Source: Actinomyces marmotae (GTDB taxonomy: Bacteria; Actinomycetota; Actinomycetes; Actinomycetales; Actinomycetaceae). Taken from it: 64,000 nt of DNA. The notes under the pieces were generated by a model. The model was not told the DNA's origin. It did no database searches and saw only the letters and a list, made by a program, of their open reading frames with translations. Each line of letters begins with the position of its first letter. Within the stretch, counting starts at the first letter, position 1. Shown in pieces: positions 38,739-50,713 of this stretch. The DNA lies in the NCBI RefSeq assembly GCF_013177295.1, contig NZ_CP053642.1, forward strand, positions 1,426,001 to 1,490,000. The letters are read 5' to 3'. The translations under genes were made by a program, and so were the position numbers.

Positions 38739-38889
38739 GATCGTGTCGCCTTCCCGTGGTTGACACCCAAGGCCCCGTGGAGCCCGGGTCCGGGGAGAGA
38801 GGCCCCGGCGCCGCAAGTCTGCCACGTCCGGCGCCCGCTTCCCCGCGCCGCCGCGTGCCCGGAGCGCGCGCTGGGCGCCGTCAGCCGTT

Positions 38890-39300
38890 TCATTCGCCGT
38901 CCAGCGGAGGGTCCGCGCCCGGCGCCAGCACCTGAACCCCCATGTCGCGCGCCGAGTCGATGAGACGCTTGTCGTAGGTGATGAGATACGTGGCGCCGCA
39001 TCGGATCGCCGCGGTGAGATGGAGAGCTTCCAACGAGCGCAGACTGCGTCCTCCGACAAGACCCGCCTCCGTGTAAAGAGAACGCGGCATGTCATAGAGC
39101 GAGACCCCTTCGAGGAGCTCCGTGACGGCCCCTTGAGTGAGAAGGCGGTTGCGCGAGGCCGCCCTGCGCAGCTCGGTCTCGAGCAGGAGGGCACTGACAA
39201 GATCAGCGTTCTGCTCGTCGATCATCTGAGCCAGTGCCGCCGACTCCGCCTCCTCCACAAGGAGCTTGAGAGCCGCCGAGGTGTCGAGGTACCACTTCAT
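38890..39300 (-). CDS. vapC: PIN-domain toxin, VapC family
   Basis: 136 residues. The PIN fold acidic residues are present: D6 in KWYLDTSA, E41 in LLLETELRR, the usual ALHLATA aspartate replaced by Glu in SLEALHLTAA, and Asp in YLITYDKRLID. VapC toxins are magnesium-dependent RNases cutting tRNA or rRNA. The ATG overlaps the antitoxin stop by four bases (ATGA), the usual antitoxin-first arrangement. The pair interrupts the tyrS-mpg neighbourhood. Confidence 0.9.
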   Translation of the reverse strand: MKWYLDTSAALKLLVEEAESAALAQMIDEQNADLVSALLLETELRRAASRNRLLTQGAVTELLEGVSLYDMPRSLYTEAGLVGGRSLRSLEALHLTAAIRCGATYLITYDKRLIDSARDMGVQVLAPGADPPLDGE

Positions 39301-39551
39301 CGCTCGTCACGGATCCCAGCGAGGAGGTCCTCAGTGCTCTCCTCGAGTCGAACCCGCCGCAATTCGGAGAACCTGTGGCGACGTCCGGCGGGCTTGACGC
39401 ATCTCAGGTCGCCATCGGTGGCGATCGGGGAAAGGCGCGCTACTGGGACGCCCCTGCGAGTCACCGTCATATCCTCGCCGGCCTCCACACGGCGAAGCAC
39501 AACAGCGCTGTCGTTTCGCAGGTCTCGCTGACTGATTCGCGCTGCTCCCAC
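39297..39551 (-). CDS. vapB: Type II antitoxin, Phd/YefM-like (VapB partner)
   Basis: 84 residues. The N-terminal Phd/YefM DNA-binding fold is seen as ISQRDLRNDSAVVLRRVEAGEDMTVTRRGVPVARLSP, split over residues 6-42; the C-terminal half (RVRLEESTEDLLAGIRDER) would wrap the toxin. The GTG start lies six bases after TACAAT, so the mRNA is probably leaderless. Direct repeats overlapping the promoter fit autorepression by the toxin-antitoxin complex. Confidence 0.88.
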   Translation of the reverse strand: MGAARISQRDLRNDSAVVLRRVEAGEDMTVTRRGVPVARLSPIATDGDLRCVKPAGRRHRFSELRRVRLEESTEDLLAGIRDER

Positions 39552-39557
39552 GAATGG

Positions 39558-39582
39558 ATTGTAGCATCACGTAGCACATCAC
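39558..39582 (-). promoter_or_regulatory. vapBC promoter with direct-repeat operator
   Basis: TACAAT (39558-39563, minus strand) is six bases from the GTG. GTAGCATCAC at 39561 and GTAGCACATCAC at 39571 on the plus strand are near-identical direct repeats covering the -10 region, a likely antitoxin-binding site. Confidence 0.55.
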
Positions 39583-39896
39583 TGGTATGCCGTGTGACAG
39601 CGGGTCCCGCCGTCACGGAGAGGGACGCGACCTGACGGCGGCGCGCACGAGCCCCCTCCGGGCCGGTCCCAGGCGAGGGTGTAGCGGCGGTAGAAGCGGC
39701 GCCGCACCCGTGACCCCGGGAGGATCTGCGCCGCCGCCCGGCGGATCTCGGCCAGGCGCTCCAGCCCGGCCTTAAGCGGCAGGCGGCGTAGGACAGTGAC
39801 GTATATCACCATCTCGAAGCGCCCGAGCAGTCCGACGGCGTCGGCGAGAAGCTCATCATGAAAGGCCGTGTTGGGGTTCCAGTAGTCCCCGGGCAT
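39579..39896 (-). pseudogene. Internally deleted SAM-dependent methyltransferase remnant
   Basis: A 105-codon open frame whose pieces match, in order, separate parts of actinobacterial class I methyltransferases (normally about 210 residues): the start DYWNPNTAFHDELL, the central FEMVIYVTVLRRLPLKAGLERL (compare the usual FDLV...LHHLP), and the end LPGSRVRRRFYRRYTLAWDRP. The glycine-rich SAM-binding motif I (DVGCGxG) and the following strands are gone. It cannot bind SAM in the usual way, so it is called a pseudogene. Its ATG overlaps the mpg stop as TGATG. Its 3' end touches the vapBC operator. Confidence 0.65.
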
Positions 39897-40597
39897 CACG
39901 CCCCTCCCTGCGCGGCTCTTCCTCGCCTGGCCCGCCTGGGCGCGGCTGCCTTGTAGGGCGAGACGGTGGGCTCCCCGTCGATCCAGAAGCGCCAGGGGAA
40001 GGCCTGGCCGTCTCCCCCGGGGTCGACCACGCCCGTGCGCGGGCCCATGCGGATAGCGCTCGGCGCCGGAGCATTGCCGGGCCCGGCCAGGGTCAGGCTC
40101 ACGCGGGAGCCCGGCGAGCCCAGAGCGACGCCGTCGTCGTCGCGCGTCAGTCCCAGCGCCCGGCACAGGCGCGCGGGCCCACGGGCCAGGTCCCGGTCGG
40201 CGCGCGCCGTCGACCGGCGTGATCGCGCCAGGTCGAGCCCCTCAACTACCTCACCGCCGCGTAGCAGCACGGCGCGGGACACGCCCTCGGGTCCGGTGAC
40301 GACGTTGACGCAGTGGTGCATGCCATAGGTGAAGTAGACATAGATGACACCGCCCGCGCGGAACATCGAGGCGTTGCGGGCGGTGAGGCCCCGGTAGGCG
40401 TGGGAGCCGGGGTCCCGCTCACCCCGGTAGGCCTCGACCTCGGTCAGGCGCACCGAGACGGTTCCCTCGGAGTCGGTGGCGGACAAGACCGCCCCCAGGA
40501 GCCGCGGGGCCGCCTCCAGGGAGTCGAGGGCCAGGACCCGCCGAGTCTCCTCGGCGAGGCCGGCCCCCTGCGGCCGGAGCCCGGGCTCCGCGCCCAC
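39896..40597 (-). CDS. mpg: 3-methyladenine DNA glycosylase (AAG/Mpg family)
   Basis: 233 residues. The AAG fold is marked by LGAVLSATDSEG, the catalytic glutamate in LTEVEAYRG, DPGSHAYRGLTARNASMF, YVYFTYGMHHCVNVVTG and GPARLCRALGL. It removes alkylated purines such as 3-methyladenine and hypoxanthine in base excision repair. It directly follows argH (two bases), which matches the general tyrS-mpg-argH order of mycobacteria. Confidence 0.93.
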   Translation of the reverse strand: MGAEPGLRPQGAGLAEETRRVLALDSLEAAPRLLGAVLSATDSEGTVSVRLTEVEAYRGERDPGSHAYRGLTARNASMFRAGGVIYVYFTYGMHHCVNVVTGPEGVSRAVLLRGGEVVEGLDLARSRRSTARADRDLARGPARLCRALGLTRDDDGVALGSPGSRVSLTLAGPGNAPAPSAIRMGPRTGVVDPGGDGQAFPWRFWIDGEPTVSPYKAAAPRRARRGRAAQGGA

Positions 40598-40599
40598 CG

Positions 40600-43522
<2,923 letters not shown>

Positions 43523-43604
43523 CGGCGCTCCCGCGGGCGATGCCGGACGACGGAGCTCCTCAGATGTTAGCCCCACATAGCGCTCCAGCGCGTCCCGATG
43601 GGCC

Positions 43605-43644
43605 GCGCGCGGCCAGTGGCCCCCCCCCGCCACTGGCCGCGCGC
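43605..43644 (-). terminator. Strong hairpin after argG
   Basis: A perfect 16-bp inverted repeat (43605-43620 with 43629-43644, arm GCGCGCGGCCAGTGGC) with a loop of eight C on the plus strand. No T tract follows, so it may stabilise mRNA or act as a rho-assisted terminator between argG and the O-antigen-ligase-like gene. Confidence 0.5.
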
Positions 43645-43653
43645 TCACCGGGA

Positions 43654-44877
43654 TCAGAAGCCTGCGCCCTCGCCGAGGCGCTCGGCCCTAGCGGCGGCGA
43701 GCTTGGGCTGCATGCCGTAGATCTCAATGAATCCTCGCGATGAGGACTGGTCGAAGGTATCGCCCGAGTCGTAGGTGGCCAGGTTGAAGTCGTAGAGCCC
43801 GGTCTCGCTGCGGCGCCCATTGACGGTGGCGCGCCCGCCATGGAGGACCATCCGGATGTCGCCGCTGACGTAGCGCTGGGTGTCCTCGATGAAGGCGTCA
43901 AGGGAGCGCTTGAGCGGCGAGTACCACTGCGCCTCGTAGACGAGCTCGCCCCAGGTCTGCTCGATCTGGCGCTTGTAGCGGCGCTGGAGGCGCTCGAGGG
44001 TGACGGCCTCCAGGGCCCGGTGGGCCTCGATGAGGGTGACGGCGCCGGGCGCCTCGTAGATCTCCCGGGACTTGATGCCCACGAGGCGGTCCTCAACCAT
44101 GTCGATACGGCCGATACCCTGGGCGCCTGCCCTGCGGTTGAGCTCCTGGATGGCCTGGAGCGGGGTGACGGCGGCGCCGTCGATCGCCACGGGCACTCCC
44201 TCCTCGAAGGTGATGATGACCTCGTCGGGCAGCGGCGGGTAGGTGGGGTCATCGGTGTAGGTGTAGACGTCCTTCGTCGGGGCGTTCCACAGGTCCTCCA
44301 GGAAGCCGGTCTCGATGGCGCGCCCCCACACGTTCTGGTCGATGGAGAAGGGGTTGTGCTTGGTGGTCTCGATGGGCAGGCTGTGCTTCTCGGCGTAGTC
44401 GATGGCGACGTCGCGCGTCAGGGCGAGGTCGCGCACCGGGGACAGGCAGTCCATGTCCGGCGCCATGGAGGTGATGGCGACCTCGAAGCGGACCTGGTCA
44501 TTGCCCTTTCCGGTGCAGCCGTGCGCCACCGTCGAGGCGCCGAACTCGCGGGCGGCGCGCACGAGGTGCTTGGCGATGACCGGCCGGGACAGGGCGGACA
44601 CGAGCGGGTAAGTTCCCTCGTAGAGCGCGTTGGCCTTGAGCGCCGGCATGCAGTAGTCGGTGGCGAACTCATCGCGGGCGTCGGCGATGTAGGCCTCGAC
44701 GGCGCCGCAGTCGAGTGCGCGCTGGCGGATGACATCGAGGTCCTCGCCGCCCTGCCCGACATCGACCGAGACCGTGACCACCTCTCGGCCGGTCTGCTCT
44801 CCGATCCAGCCGATGGCGACTGAGGTGTCCAGCCCGCCGGAGTAGGCCAGGACGACGCGATCAGTGTTCTTGTTCAT
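43654..44877 (-). CDS. argG: Argininosuccinate synthase
   Basis: 407 residues. The ATP pyrophosphatase P-loop AYSGGLDTS begins at residue 10, followed by [14 protein letters not shown], the [20 protein letters not shown] block and [10 protein letters not shown]. It condenses citrulline and aspartate to argininosuccinate. The ATG has GGAG upstream (about 44890). It lies 111 bases after argR, a gap long enough for its own promoter. Confidence 0.96.
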   Translation of the reverse strand: MNKNTDRVVLAYSGGLDTSVAIGWIGEQTGREVVTVSVDVGQGGEDLDVIRQRALDCGAVEAYIADARDEFATDYCMPALKANALYEGTYPLVSALSRPVIAKHLVRAAREFGASTVAHGCTGKGNDQVRFEVAITSMAPDMDCLSPVRDLALTRDVAIDYAEKHSLPIETTKHNPFSIDQNVWGRAIETGFLEDLWNAPTKDVYTYTDDPTYPPLPDEVIITFEEGVPVAIDGAAVTPLQAIQELNRRAGAQGIGRIDMVEDRLVGIKSREIYEAPGAVTLIEAHRALEAVTLERLQRRYKRQIEQTWGELVYEAQWYSPLKRSLDAFIEDTQRYVSGDIRMVLHGGRATVNGRRSETGLYDFNLATYDSGDTFDQSSSRGFIEIYGMQPKLAAARAERLGEGAGF

Positions 44878-44988
44878 GAGGGATCTCCATAGGAGGGGTT
44901 GTGCCGGCGGGCCGGCCTGTCGGTTGGAGGGAGCGCCCGGGCAGGGCGTGGCGCTCCTTCGGGAGGGGGGCGGGGAGGGGATCGGCCG

Positions 44989-45594
44989 TCAGCGTCGTCC
45001 CGATGGGTCGGCCAAGGCGAGCAGATGCGTGGCCACGCGGGCCGCGATCTCCTCGGAGCGGGTGATGACCAGGACGGTGTCGTCCCCGGCGATGCAGCCC
45101 AGGACCCCGGGGAGCATCGAGTCATCGACGGCGCTGGCCAGCAGCTGGGCCGAGGCGGCCGGGGTGCGCAGCACGAGCTGGCCGCCGGACCACTCGGCCG
45201 TCACCAGCAGGTCGGCGCACCAGCGGGCCAGGCGGTGCGTCGTGTAGGGGCCCAGGTCGTTCTCATCGGCGCCCTCGACCACCGCCTGCGCCGAGCGCAA
45301 CTGCCCGGGCGCCCCGGCCTCGGGGACGGAGTAGACGAGCGCGCCGTCGCAGGTCCGGATCTTCGTGGCGCGAAGCTCGACGAGGTCCCGGGACAGGGTG
45401 GCCTGGGTGGTGCTCACGCTCCGCTCGGCGAGGGCCTCGCGCAGCTCGGCCTGGGATCGGATCTGGGAGTGGCCCAGGATCTGACGGATGAGGGCGTGCC
45501 TGGCGGCCTTCGTGGCCGGCGCCGCCGGAACGGCTTGGGCGAGGTGCTCGGCCCTGGTCGCGGGCGCGCCGGGATCGTTCATGCGCTCAGTCAT
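44989..45594 (-). CDS. argR: Arginine repressor
   Basis: 201 residues. The N-terminal winged helix-turn-helix (about 28-95: ALIRQILGHSQIRSQAELREAL, TTQATLSRDLVELRATKI) binds ARG boxes; the C-terminal domain carries the arginine-binding GxDDTVLV-type motif (CIAGDDTVLVITRS). The first 28 residues are an Ala/Pro-rich extension. The ATG at 45594 overlaps the argD end by eight bases. Candidate target boxes lie before argC. Confidence 0.94.
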   Translation of the reverse strand: MTERMNDPGAPATRAEHLAQAVPAAPATKAARHALIRQILGHSQIRSQAELREALAERSVSTTQATLSRDLVELRATKIRTCDGALVYSVPEAGAPGQLRSAQAVVEGADENDLGPYTTHRLARWCADLLVTAEWSGGQLVLRTPAASAQLLASAVDDSMLPGVLGCIAGDDTVLVITRSEEIAARVATHLLALADPSGRR

Positions 45595-46870
45595 GGCTCC
45601 CCGCAGTCGTCGAGGCGCCCTCGGTGGCGCTCGCCAGGCGCTTGGCGAGGAGGGTCGAGAGCTCGGAGGTGAAGGCGTCGGCGTCCTCATCGGACAGGAT
45701 GAGGGGCGGCGCCAGGCGCAGGGTGTCGAGCCCGGGGGCGTTGACGATGAACCCGGCCCGGGCGAGGTCCTCGGCGATGGCCGGGGCGGGCCCGACCGCG
45801 GGGTTGAGCGCGACGCCGATGAGCAGTCCCAGTCCGCGCGTGGAGGCGACGCCGGGGACTCGGGCGATCTCCGACGCCCACCTGCGGCCCAGGTCCGCCG
45901 CGCGCGCCAGGAGGCCCTCGGAGCGCAGGGTGTTGATGACGGCCAGGGCGGCGCTGGCCGACACCGGGTTGCCGCCGAAGGTGGTGCCGTGCTGCCCCGG
46001 GCCGAGGAGTTCGGCCGCCTGGCCGGTGGCCACCACCGCGCCGATCGGGATCCCACCGCCCAGGCCCTTGGCCAGGGTGACGACGTCGGGGACGACGCCG
46101 GGGGCCAGGAGGTGGTGGGCCATCCAGGCGCCCGCGCGGCCCATGCCGGTCTGGACCTCGTCGATGATGAGCAGGGCGCCGGCGTCGCGGGTCAGGTCAC
46201 GGGCGGCCTCAAGGTAGCCGTCGGGCATGGGGCGCACGCCGGCCTCGCCCTGGATGGGCTCGACGATGAGGGCCGCGACATCGGCCCCCATGGCGTCCCT
46301 CAGGGCGCTCACGTCCCCGGCGGGCACGAACTCGATTCCCCCGGGAAGGGGCTCGAAGGGCTCGCGGTAGGCGGCCTTGTGGGTCATGGCGAGCGCGCCC
46401 ATGGTCCGCCCGTGGAAGGCCTGCTCGAGGGCGAGGACGCGGGGCCGGGAGGGGCCTCCGTGGCGGCGGGCGATCTTGAGCGCCCCCTCGTTGGCCTCGG
46501 TGCCGGAGTTGGCCAGGAAGACCCGGGAGGCGCCGGGCTCAGCGCCCGGGAGGGTCAGGGCGATGAGTTCCTCGGCCAGGCGGACCTGGGCGGGGGTGGT
46601 GAAGAAATTGGAGACGTGCCCCAGTGAGGCCAGTTGGGCGCTCACGGCCTCGATGACCGCCGGGTGGGCGTGGCCGAGGCAGTTGACGGCGATGCCCGCG
46701 AGCAGGTCGAGGTACTCAGCGCCGTCGGCGTCCCAGACCCTCGTCCCGCTGCCCCGCACGAGGACGCGCGAGGGCGTGCCGAAGGTGTTCATGACGGCGC
46801 TGGCATAGCGGTCACGCCATTCGGCGTTGCCGCCCGCGCTCCGCGGCGCGGTGGTGGTCGTCTCGGTCAT
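45587..46870 (-). CDS. argD: Acetylornithine aminotransferase
   Basis: 427 residues, class III PLP transaminase. Visible marks: [27 protein letters not shown], the PLP-ring region [15 protein letters not shown], and the catalytic lysine in [16 protein letters not shown]. It converts N-acetylglutamate semialdehyde to N-acetylornithine. The ATG overlaps the argB stop by four bases. Directly downstream comes argR, not argF as in mycobacteria. Confidence 0.95.
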   Translation of the reverse strand: MTETTTTAPRSAGGNAEWRDRYASAVMNTFGTPSRVLVRGSGTRVWDADGAEYLDLLAGIAVNCLGHAHPAVIEAVSAQLASLGHVSNFFTTPAQVRLAEELIALTLPGAEPGASRVFLANSGTEANEGALKIARRHGGPSRPRVLALEQAFHGRTMGALAMTHKAAYREPFEPLPGGIEFVPAGDVSALRDAMGADVAALIVEPIQGEAGVRPMPDGYLEAARDLTRDAGALLIIDEVQTGMGRAGAWMAHHLLAPGVVPDVVTLAKGLGGGIPIGAVVATGQAAELLGPGQHGTTFGGNPVSASAALAVINTLRSEGLLARAADLGRRWASEIARVPGVASTRGLGLLIGVALNPAVGPAPAIAEDLARAGFIVNAPGLDTLRLAPPLILSDEDADAFTSELSTLLAKRLASATEGASTTAGSHD

Positions 46871-47799
46871 AGCCGTTTCCCTCCGTCCAGTGGTGGCGCG
46901 GGGCTGTCCCCCGGGTGGATGACGGTGCCCACTCCCTCATCGGTGACGATCTCCAGGAGCATGGAGTGCGCCTGGCGCCCGTCGATGACATGGGCCTGCC
47001 CCACTCCCCCGCGCACGGCCCGCAGGCAGGCCTCCATCTTGGGGATCATGCCGCTGGCGAGGCTGGGGAGCATCTCCTCCAGGGCGCGGGCGGAGATGAA
47101 GGGGACGAGCGACGAGCGGTCCGGCCAAGCGGCGTAAAGGCCCTCGACGTCGGTGAGCATCACCAGTGAGCGGGCCCTCAGCGCGATGGCGATGGCGGCG
47201 GCGGCGGTGTCCGCGTTGACATTGAGGACGGTCGCCGAGTCGCTGACCAGCGGAGCCACGGAGGAGATGACGGGGATGCGGCCCTGATCGAGCAGGTCGA
47301 TGATCGGCTGGGGGCTGACCTCGACGACGTCGCCGACGAGGCCGACGTCCACGCTGGCCCCGTCGACGGTGGCGGAGCGCTGGCTGGCGCGCAGCAGGCC
47401 GCCGTCCTCCCCGGAGATGCCCACGGCGGCGGACCCGTCGACGTTGAGCAGGGAGACGAGCTCGCGCTGGACCGAGCCGGTGAGCACCATGCGGACCACG
47501 TCCATGACCTCCGGGGTGGTCACGCGCAGCCCGCCGCGGAACTCCGACTCGATGCCGAGGCGGCCCAGCATCTCGTTGATCTGGGGGCCGCCGCCGTGGA
47601 CGACGACGGGCCGCACGCCGACCTGGTGGAGGAAGAGGATGTCCTGGGCGAAGGCCCGTTTGAGGCCCTCGTCGATCATGGCGTTGCCGCCATACTTGAT
47701 GACCATGGTGGCGCCCTTGTAGCTGCGCAGCCATGGCACGGCCTCAAGGAGGACCTCGGCCTTTATTTGGGGGCTGATCTGGGATGTCTCGATACTCAT
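46867..47799 (-). CDS. argB: Acetylglutamate kinase
   Basis: 310 residues of the amino-acid kinase fold: VIKYGGNAM with the phosphate-binding lysine, [13 protein letters not shown], the arginine-sensing N-terminal helix region, and [12 protein letters not shown] for nucleotide binding. It phosphorylates N-acetylglutamate and is usually feedback-inhibited by arginine in cyclic pathways such as this one with ArgJ. It begins nine bases after argJ. Confidence 0.95.
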   Translation of the reverse strand: MSIETSQISPQIKAEVLLEAVPWLRSYKGATMVIKYGGNAMIDEGLKRAFAQDILFLHQVGVRPVVVHGGGPQINEMLGRLGIESEFRGGLRVTTPEVMDVVRMVLTGSVQRELVSLLNVDGSAAVGISGEDGGLLRASQRSATVDGASVDVGLVGDVVEVSPQPIIDLLDQGRIPVISSVAPLVSDSATVLNVNADTAAAAIAIALRARSLVMLTDVEGLYAAWPDRSSLVPFISARALEEMLPSLASGMIPKMEACLRAVRGGVGQAHVIDGRQAHSMLLEIVTDEGVGTVIHPGDSPAPPLDGGKRL

Positions 47800-47808
47800 C
47801 GCGAATGC

Positions 47809-48978
47809 TCAGGTGGTGTAGTCGGCGTTGATGGTGACATAGCCGTGAGTGAGGTCATTGGTCCAGACGGTCGCCCGGGCCGATCCCGCCCCCAGGTCGA
47901 TGTCGATCCGGGTCTCCCGGGGGCGCATGTCCACGGAGTCCCGGGGCTCGCCCGGGCCGCCATGGCGAAAGACGGTGACGCCGTTGATGGTCACGTCCAC
48001 CTCATCAGGGTTGAAGGGGCAGGCCTCCTCGGGAACGGTCCCGAGCTGTGACAGGACGCGCCCCCAGTTGGGGTCCTCACCGGCGATGGCGCATTTGAGC
48101 AGGTTAGAGGCCGAGACTGCGCGGGCCGCGGCCTCGGCCGCCTCCTCGCTGGCCGCGCCCAGCACGGTGATGGCGATGTCGTGAGTGGCGCCCTCGGCGT
48201 CGGCGACGAGCCTGCGGCCCAGCGCACCCAGGACCTCGTGGACGGCATCGGCCAACTCGGCGTCCGTCGGGGTGATCCCGGAGGCCCCAGAGGCAAGGAG
48301 GAGGACGGTGTCGTTGGTGGACATGCAGCCATCGGAGTTGATGCGGTTGACGGTGCGCGCGGCGGCGCAGGCCAGGGCGGCCTGGGCGGCGCCGGGCTCG
48401 ACGACGGCGTCGGTGGTGAGCACGCAGAGCATGGTCGCCAGCCCGGGCGCGAGCATGCCCACGCCCTTGATCATGCCGCCGATAGCCCATCCGTCGCGGA
48501 CGGCCGCGGCCTCCTTGGGGACGGTGTCGGTGGTCATGATGGCGACGGCGGCCTCGTGGCCGGCCTCGGGCGTGGCGGCCAGCGCGGCGAGCGCGGCGTC
48601 CGCGCCGGGGAGCAGGGAGCCCATGTCGATGGGCTCGCCGATGACGCCGGTTGAGCACACGAGGACGTCAGTGGGCTCGCAGCCGAGGAACCCCGCCACG
48701 TGGGCGGCGGTGGCGGCGGCATCGGCGGCCCCGCGCTCGCCGGTGCAGGCGTTGGCGGAGCCGGAGTTGAGGACGACGGCGCGCGCCGCGGGGCCGGCGG
48801 CCAGGGCCTGGCGGGACCAAGTCACGGGCGCGGCGACCACCCGATTAGTGGTGAACACCCCAGCGGCGACCGCCAGCGGGCCGTCATTGACGACGAGGGC
48901 GAGGTCGGGATTCCCCGAGGCCTTGAGCCCGGCCGTGACTCCCGCGGCGCGGAATCCTTTGGCGGCTGTGATGCTCAC
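47809..48978 (-). CDS. argJ: Glutamate N-acetyltransferase / amino-acid acetyltransferase ArgJ
   Basis: 389 residues. The self-cleavage site is in MLAPGLATML with the nucleophile Thr182 becoming the N-terminus of the beta chain; the oxyanion-hole block CSTGVIGEPI is at 108-117. ArgJ recycles the acetyl group from N-acetylornithine to glutamate (cyclic pathway); whether it also makes acetylglutamate from acetyl-CoA cannot be seen. The ATG overlaps the argC stop (ATGA). Confidence 0.95.
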   Translation of the reverse strand: MSITAAKGFRAAGVTAGLKASGNPDLALVVNDGPLAVAAGVFTTNRVVAAPVTWSRQALAAGPAARAVVLNSGSANACTGERGAADAAATAAHVAGFLGCEPTDVLVCSTGVIGEPIDMGSLLPGADAALAALAATPEAGHEAAVAIMTTDTVPKEAAAVRDGWAIGGMIKGVGMLAPGLATMLCVLTTDAVVEPGAAQAALACAAARTVNRINSDGCMSTNDTVLLLASGASGITPTDAELADAVHEVLGALGRRLVADAEGATHDIAITVLGAASEEAAEAAARAVSASNLLKCAIAGEDPNWGRVLSQLGTVPEEACPFNPDEVDVTINGVTVFRHGGPGEPRDSVDMRPRETRIDIDLGAGSARATVWTNDLTHGYVTINADYTT

Positions 48979-50084
48979 GGCGCTACTCCTGACATGATGA
49001 CGCCCGTGGTCTCAGGCAGGCCCAGGGCGAGGTTGAGGGACTGGATGGCGGCAGAGGCGGTCCCCTTGCCGAGGTTGTCGATGGCGCACATCATCGTCGC
49101 CACCCCGGCCGCGGCGTCGACGGCGACCTGCACATGGGCGAGGCCGGAGCCGAGGACGGAGCCGGTGGTGGGCCACGCGCCCTCGGGCAGGACGTCGATG
49201 AGGGCCTCGCCGTCGCCACCTGAGCCGTAGGCGTCGATCCAGGTCTCGCGCAGGCGGGCCTGGGGGTCGTCGGCGCCGAGCGCGAGCGCGGTCAGGGGGG
49301 CGATGACCGTGGCGAGGATCCCCCGGCTCATGGGCACGAGCACCGGGGTGAAGGACAGGCGCGTGGTTCCCGCAGGAAGGCCCGCGACCTGGAGGTTCTG
49401 GACGATCTCCGGGATGTGGCGGTGGGTGCCGCCCACGGCGTAGGCCTGGGCGGAGCCGAGGGCCTCAGCGGCGGTGAGATGGGGCTTGAGGGACTTTCCC
49501 GCCCCGGAGTAGCCGACCGCGAGGACCGCGGTGAGCGAGGAGGTGTCGATGAGGCCGGCCGCGGCGCCGGGCTGGGCGGCGAGGGTGACGGCGGTGACGT
49601 TGCATCCGGGGACGGCGATGCGCGTGGCGGCGCTCAGCGCGGCACGCTGGGCGGTTGGGCTGGTCTCGCCGGCGTGGAGGAGCTCGGGCATGCCGTAAGC
49701 CCAGGGCTCAGCGAAGGGACCGCCGTAGTAGTGCTCCCAGGCCGCGGCCGAGGTGAGGCGGTGGTCGGCACCGCAGTCGAGGAGGATCGGGGAGCGCCCC
49801 GAGGACCGAGCAGCATCCTCAATGGCGGCGGTGACCCGCCCGGAGGCCCCATGTGGGAGGGCGAGGATGACGATGTCATGCTCGGCCAGGCGCCCGGCCT
49901 CGGTGGGCTCGACTTCCCGCATCGCCAACTCGGGCAGGTGGGGGTGGATCTGCCCGAGACGCGCCCCGGCCGAGGAGTTGGCCGTCACGGCGCCGATCTC
50001 GATCTCGGGGTGCGCGGCGAGAAGCCTGAGGACCTCGCCTCCGGCGTATCCGGTCGCGCCCGCGACCGCTGCTGTCCACGTCAT
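48975..50084 (-). CDS. argC: N-acetyl-gamma-glutamyl-phosphate reductase
   Basis: 369 residues. The N-terminal Rossmann segment is VAGATGYAGGEVLRLL; the catalytic cysteine C161 is in AVPGCNVTAVTL; the histidine is in VGGTHRHIPEI. It reduces acetylglutamyl phosphate with NADPH. The ATG at 50084 has no ribosome site but lies six bases after TATGGT, so the arg operon is probably read from a leaderless mRNA. ArgR boxes overlap the promoter. Confidence 0.95.
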   Translation of the reverse strand: MTWTAAVAGATGYAGGEVLRLLAAHPEIEIGAVTANSSAGARLGQIHPHLPELAMREVEPTEAGRLAEHDIVILALPHGASGRVTAAIEDAARSSGRSPILLDCGADHRLTSAAAWEHYYGGPFAEPWAYGMPELLHAGETSPTAQRAALSAATRIAVPGCNVTAVTLAAQPGAAAGLIDTSSLTAVLAVGYSGAGKSLKPHLTAAEALGSAQAYAVGGTHRHIPEIVQNLQVAGLPAGTTRLSFTPVLVPMSRGILATVIAPLTALALGADDPQARLRETWIDAYGSGGDGEALIDVLPEGAWPTTGSVLGSGLAHVQVAVDAAAGVATMMCAIDNLGKGTASAAIQSLNLALGLPETTGVIMSGVAP

Positions 50085-50120
50085 ACGTGAACCATACACG
50101 CCATTGCATAGACATGCACA
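50085..50120 (-). promoter_or_regulatory. argC promoter with candidate ARG boxes
   Basis: -10 TATGGT (50091-50096 minus strand) is six bases from the ATG. CATTGCATAGACATGCAC on the plus strand (50102-50119) is an imperfect inverted repeat (TTGCAT/ATGCAC) resembling actinobacterial ARG boxes; CATACGTGAACCATACAC at 50082-50099 may be a second, overlapping the start codon. Repression by ArgR with arginine is inferred. Confidence 0.55.
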
Positions 50121-50154
50121 CGGCGAGGCCGGGGCCTCACGGAGCCGGGCTCAC

Positions 50155-50649
50155 TCAGGGCCGGCCGCGCAGGCAGGAGGCGATGGAGTCGGCGAAGGCG
50201 CGCACGGCTGCCCAGTCGCGGAAGTCGCCCTCGGAGGCGCCGCCCATCCTGGCGATGGTGCGCTCGCGGAGGTTGAGTTGAGCCGGGTCCAAGCGCCCGG
50301 AGAAGGTCACGTGCTCGCGCGCGTTGAGGGACAGGAGCACAGGCCCGATGCGCAGCGGATCGCTCACCCCGCCCTTGTCCACTCCCGACAGGCCCACGGA
50401 GAAGGCCCACACGGGATGGGCGGAGAGCTCCTCGCGGAAGCGGCGCGTGAAGTCGGTGGCCTGCTCGGTCCAGCGCGTCATGTAGATCGCGCTGCCCAGC
50501 ACGAAGGCGTCATACCCCTCGACGCTGGTCACCTCCTCAGGGCGAGCCTCATCGACGTCAAGGCCCGCCTCGCGCAGGCGCTGGGCGATGACGCCGGCGA
50601 TCGAGTCAGTGGTGCCGTGGCGGGACGAGGAAGTCAGGAGGATCGTCAT
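50155..50649 (-). CDS. Flavodoxin-domain protein (HemG-like)
   Basis: 164 residues. The FMN phosphate loop is SSSRHGTTDSIA near the N-terminus and the ring-binding region is FVLGSAIYMTRWTE; WAFSVGLSGVDKGG follows. It resembles menaquinone-dependent protoporphyrinogen oxidase HemG and related flavodoxins. No other haem gene is near, so the physiological partner is unknown. It lies between argC and pheT on the same strand but has separate gaps. Confidence 0.78.
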   Translation of the reverse strand: MTILLTSSSRHGTTDSIAGVIAQRLREAGLDVDEARPEEVTSVEGYDAFVLGSAIYMTRWTEQATDFTRRFREELSAHPVWAFSVGLSGVDKGGVSDPLRIGPVLLSLNAREHVTFSGRLDPAQLNLRERTIARMGGASEGDFRDWAAVRAFADSIASCLRGRP

Positions 50650-50713
50650 GACGGAAAGTCAAGCACGAAGACCAGGATCACGCTGGGACTCCAGGCCCTG
50701 AATTCGCAGGGCC

